Below, piece after piece: positions 62,290-64,000 of a stretch of 64,000 nucleotides of DNA. Source of the stretch: Sphagnum magellanicum. Its lineage: Eukaryota > Streptophyta > Sphagnopsida > Sphagnales > Sphagnaceae. The position numbers were made by a program, and so were the translations under genes. The notes under the pieces were generated by a model. It was not told the DNA's origin, made no database searches, and worked only from the letters and a program-made list of their open reading frames with translations. The stretch covers positions 6,959,349-7,023,348 of the forward strand of contig CM038918.1 in assembly GCA_021904315.1 (NCBI GenBank). The letters are read 5' to 3'. The first letter of the stretch is position 1; the number at the start of each line of letters is the position of its first letter.

Positions 62290-63720
62290 AAATGGGTATT
62301 GCTGGATGCCTGCAGATCACAGCTATGATCCTGGAGAGATATTATACTGTCTCAATAGCAAGGAGAGTGTCTGTGTAGCAAACAATCTTCTGACAATCTT
62401 CTGCTGTATATTAGGGTTTGACATTGCAGAGTTTTGCAACCAGGATGAGGACTTTGGCCTTCTGACGGTTGCAGTTATTTGGTGGCAGCCATGGCATTTC
62501 AATGCATATATGGAGTAGTCTATCCCATAGGGAAAATTCTGGATGGATACACATTGCTTGAAATCAGGGCGACATTGCTGCTGAAACTCTTTCTTGGTCG
62601 GTCTTCTTTGTTATTGGTGATTCAAGGGTAAGTAATTGCATTTACCGATGTTTGAATACCATCATCATAGCATTGAATAACATTTCTTGACATTATTTAT
62701 ACCATGTTATATGTGAAATCTAGAGATCTTGTCTGTGGGAGATTGCTTCCATTTGAACTGCTCACAGGCAACTTCAACAATGACATTAGTAGCAGCAGCA
62801 TGTTCCACACGAGGAATCACTGTTCTCATAGACAATCATATAAAACCAGTGCAGTCTTCACCCTTGCAGCAGATTCCAAGCTGTGCAGCACTGGCCATTA
62901 TAATCTTTCATCAGTTCATGATTTCATTCTCTTTCTTTTCCTCTTTCTGGCTTCTTGTGAGCAGGGATAAGCACCTGCAAAAACCAGTTTTGAACATCTT
63001 GTAAACCAGGACACACATCCTCAAATCACATGGCTTCCTCCCAGTACAACCTCCCTCATGCAAAAGACACCAGTGTACTCCTAAGCATCTGGGCTCATTT
63101 AGTTCTCCCCAAGCTGAACCCCATCATCATCCTCTTGGAACTTTCTTGCACTAGAATTTACCTCTTTTCCACATTTTTCTTCGTCTAGCTCCTCCAAACT
63201 GTGGGCATGGTCAATGTCCACAAAGGCTGTGGCATGTGAAGCAGCCTTGATGCTCAACAACATCAAAGGCTTCACTGTGGTGTCAAAGTCAGTCTGTGGG
63301 GTCTATGGCCATCCCACAGGGTGGCAGCAACAGTTTTATGAGCTCAAGTCTATCTTCAAGATTTCAAAAGCCTTTCTTGATGAACTCCAATATACCAGGC
63401 AAATTTTCCAAGGGCTTTTCATTCCCTAGATGGCAGCCCTCTCTGTATTGATTGTCACTGCCCAAAACATCCCTGATTTTCTAGTCAGGACCAAAACCAG
63501 GAGTAATGGGCAGAAAACATCCGCCTGCTCAATGCTCCACAATTGGGTTTCTTCCGGGATGAATGTACCCTGGAGGAGACATGCGGTGAACCCATTGCAG
63601 CATGATAGTCTTTGAGGTTGATGATCTTCACAGCCTACATTCAAGACACCCCCCTCAAGATGCGAAGAACCTTTGGGAATACACTCTCTGGATCGAATTC
63701 TGTTTGTACAAAAGAGCTGT
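62290..63720 (+). pseudogene. Possible decayed gene, unrecognised
   Basis: A GC-richer stretch with protein-like plus-strand segments in changing frames: DHSYDPGEILYCLNSKES and an FGLLTVAVIWWQPWHFNAYM stretch (62306-62516), a Cys/Ser/Thr-rich segment with a hydrophobic run (62729-62960), NNIKGFTVVSKSVCGVYGHP followed by WQQQFYELKSIF (63250-63360), IRLLNAPQLGFFRDE (63520-63560) and DAKNLWEYTLWIEF (63660-63700). Frame changes and stops separate them, and no splice model closes. It may be a pseudogene or an old transposable element gene; I cannot name it. Confidence 0.35.
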
Positions 63721-64000
63721 CCATGTTGTGTGAAGCTTCCAAAAGCAGCTAGGTATTCCCTGTTGGTAGAAGTTCAGTTCTGTATTCACAACAGACTGAT
63801 CATTCTGCAAGTCAGACTTGTTTTACTTCTATAACATGAAGCACAGCAATTTGTTCCTATGTGGTATCTGACTCTAGGGTCTCGTCTCGAGACTAATCTT
63901 GTTGCAGTCCTCAGGTATCACATTGTTCTATAAAGAGTGGGGAAAGAAAAACAGCAGTTAAAGGAATGATCAACAGATTGTGCTCCACCATTTTGTCCGG

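Noticed and set aside
1-64000. tRNA, rRNA, riboswitch or prokaryotic-type operon
   Set aside because: I found no cloverleaf with conserved A/B boxes, no rRNA segments and no bacterial gene organisation. A covariance-model scan would be needed to exclude small RNAs.

Overview
This is nuclear DNA from a land plant. The evidence is spliced genes with GT-AG introns, a nuclear psbP gene with a two-part chloroplast/lumen transit peptide, a plant-type GH9 endoglucanase, telo-box motifs, and decayed plant-type hAT and Harbinger-like transposons. The species cannot be fixed from the sequence. The AT-rich, repeat-filled spacers and the gene structures would suit a seedless plant or gymnosperm, but this is a guess.

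Layout. 1-11.4 kb is AT-rich and gene-poor: old inverted and dispersed repeats, a candidate 1.5-kb inverted-repeat element, and long homopolymers. 11.5-13.3 kb holds a single-exon gene for an unrecognised Pro/Trp-rich membrane protein (12552-13184, +). 15.5-17.2 kb is psbP (-, four exons, 300 aa), with a 140-bp Tourist-like MITE in intron 1. 18.6-20.5 kb is a wrecked ABCB/P-glycoprotein pseudogene (-), followed by a 48-bp tandem array (20.9-21.9 kb) and a short ~65-bp array (22.5-22.75 kb). 23.2-26.45 kb is a GH9 endo-beta-1,4-glucanase gene (+, eight exons, 611 aa). 28.1-36.6 kb is a CLC-type chloride channel/antiporter gene (-, at least 21 coding exons), with a probable 5' leader reaching about 38.8 kb. 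38.8-51.4 kb is again AT-rich, with repeats and a degenerate hAT transposase (46.9-48.9 kb, -). 51.7-55.65 kb is RRN3/TIF-IA (+, two coding exons, 760 aa), preceded by a telo-box cluster and a GA tract. 55.7-64 kb holds three stretches that look like decayed, unrecognised coding sequence (56.3-56.9, 58.7-59.15 and 62.3-63.7 kb) within otherwise featureless DNA.

The intact genes are unrelated housekeeping functions: photosystem II oxygen evolution, cell-wall glucan cleavage, organellar anion transport and Pol I transcription initiation. They are not a pathway or cluster. Exon models for psbP, GH9 and RRN3 close in frame with the expected domains. The CLC model closes except for one missing stretch between 33641 and 34300.

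I found no convincing undescribed system. The observations most worth checking are the altered anion-filter loop and GC donor in the CLC gene, the unknown 210-aa protein with a 62-bp duplication across its stop codon, the codon-aligned 48-bp array with a 98-bp higher-order unit, and the decayed unrecognised coding stretches downstream of RRN3.
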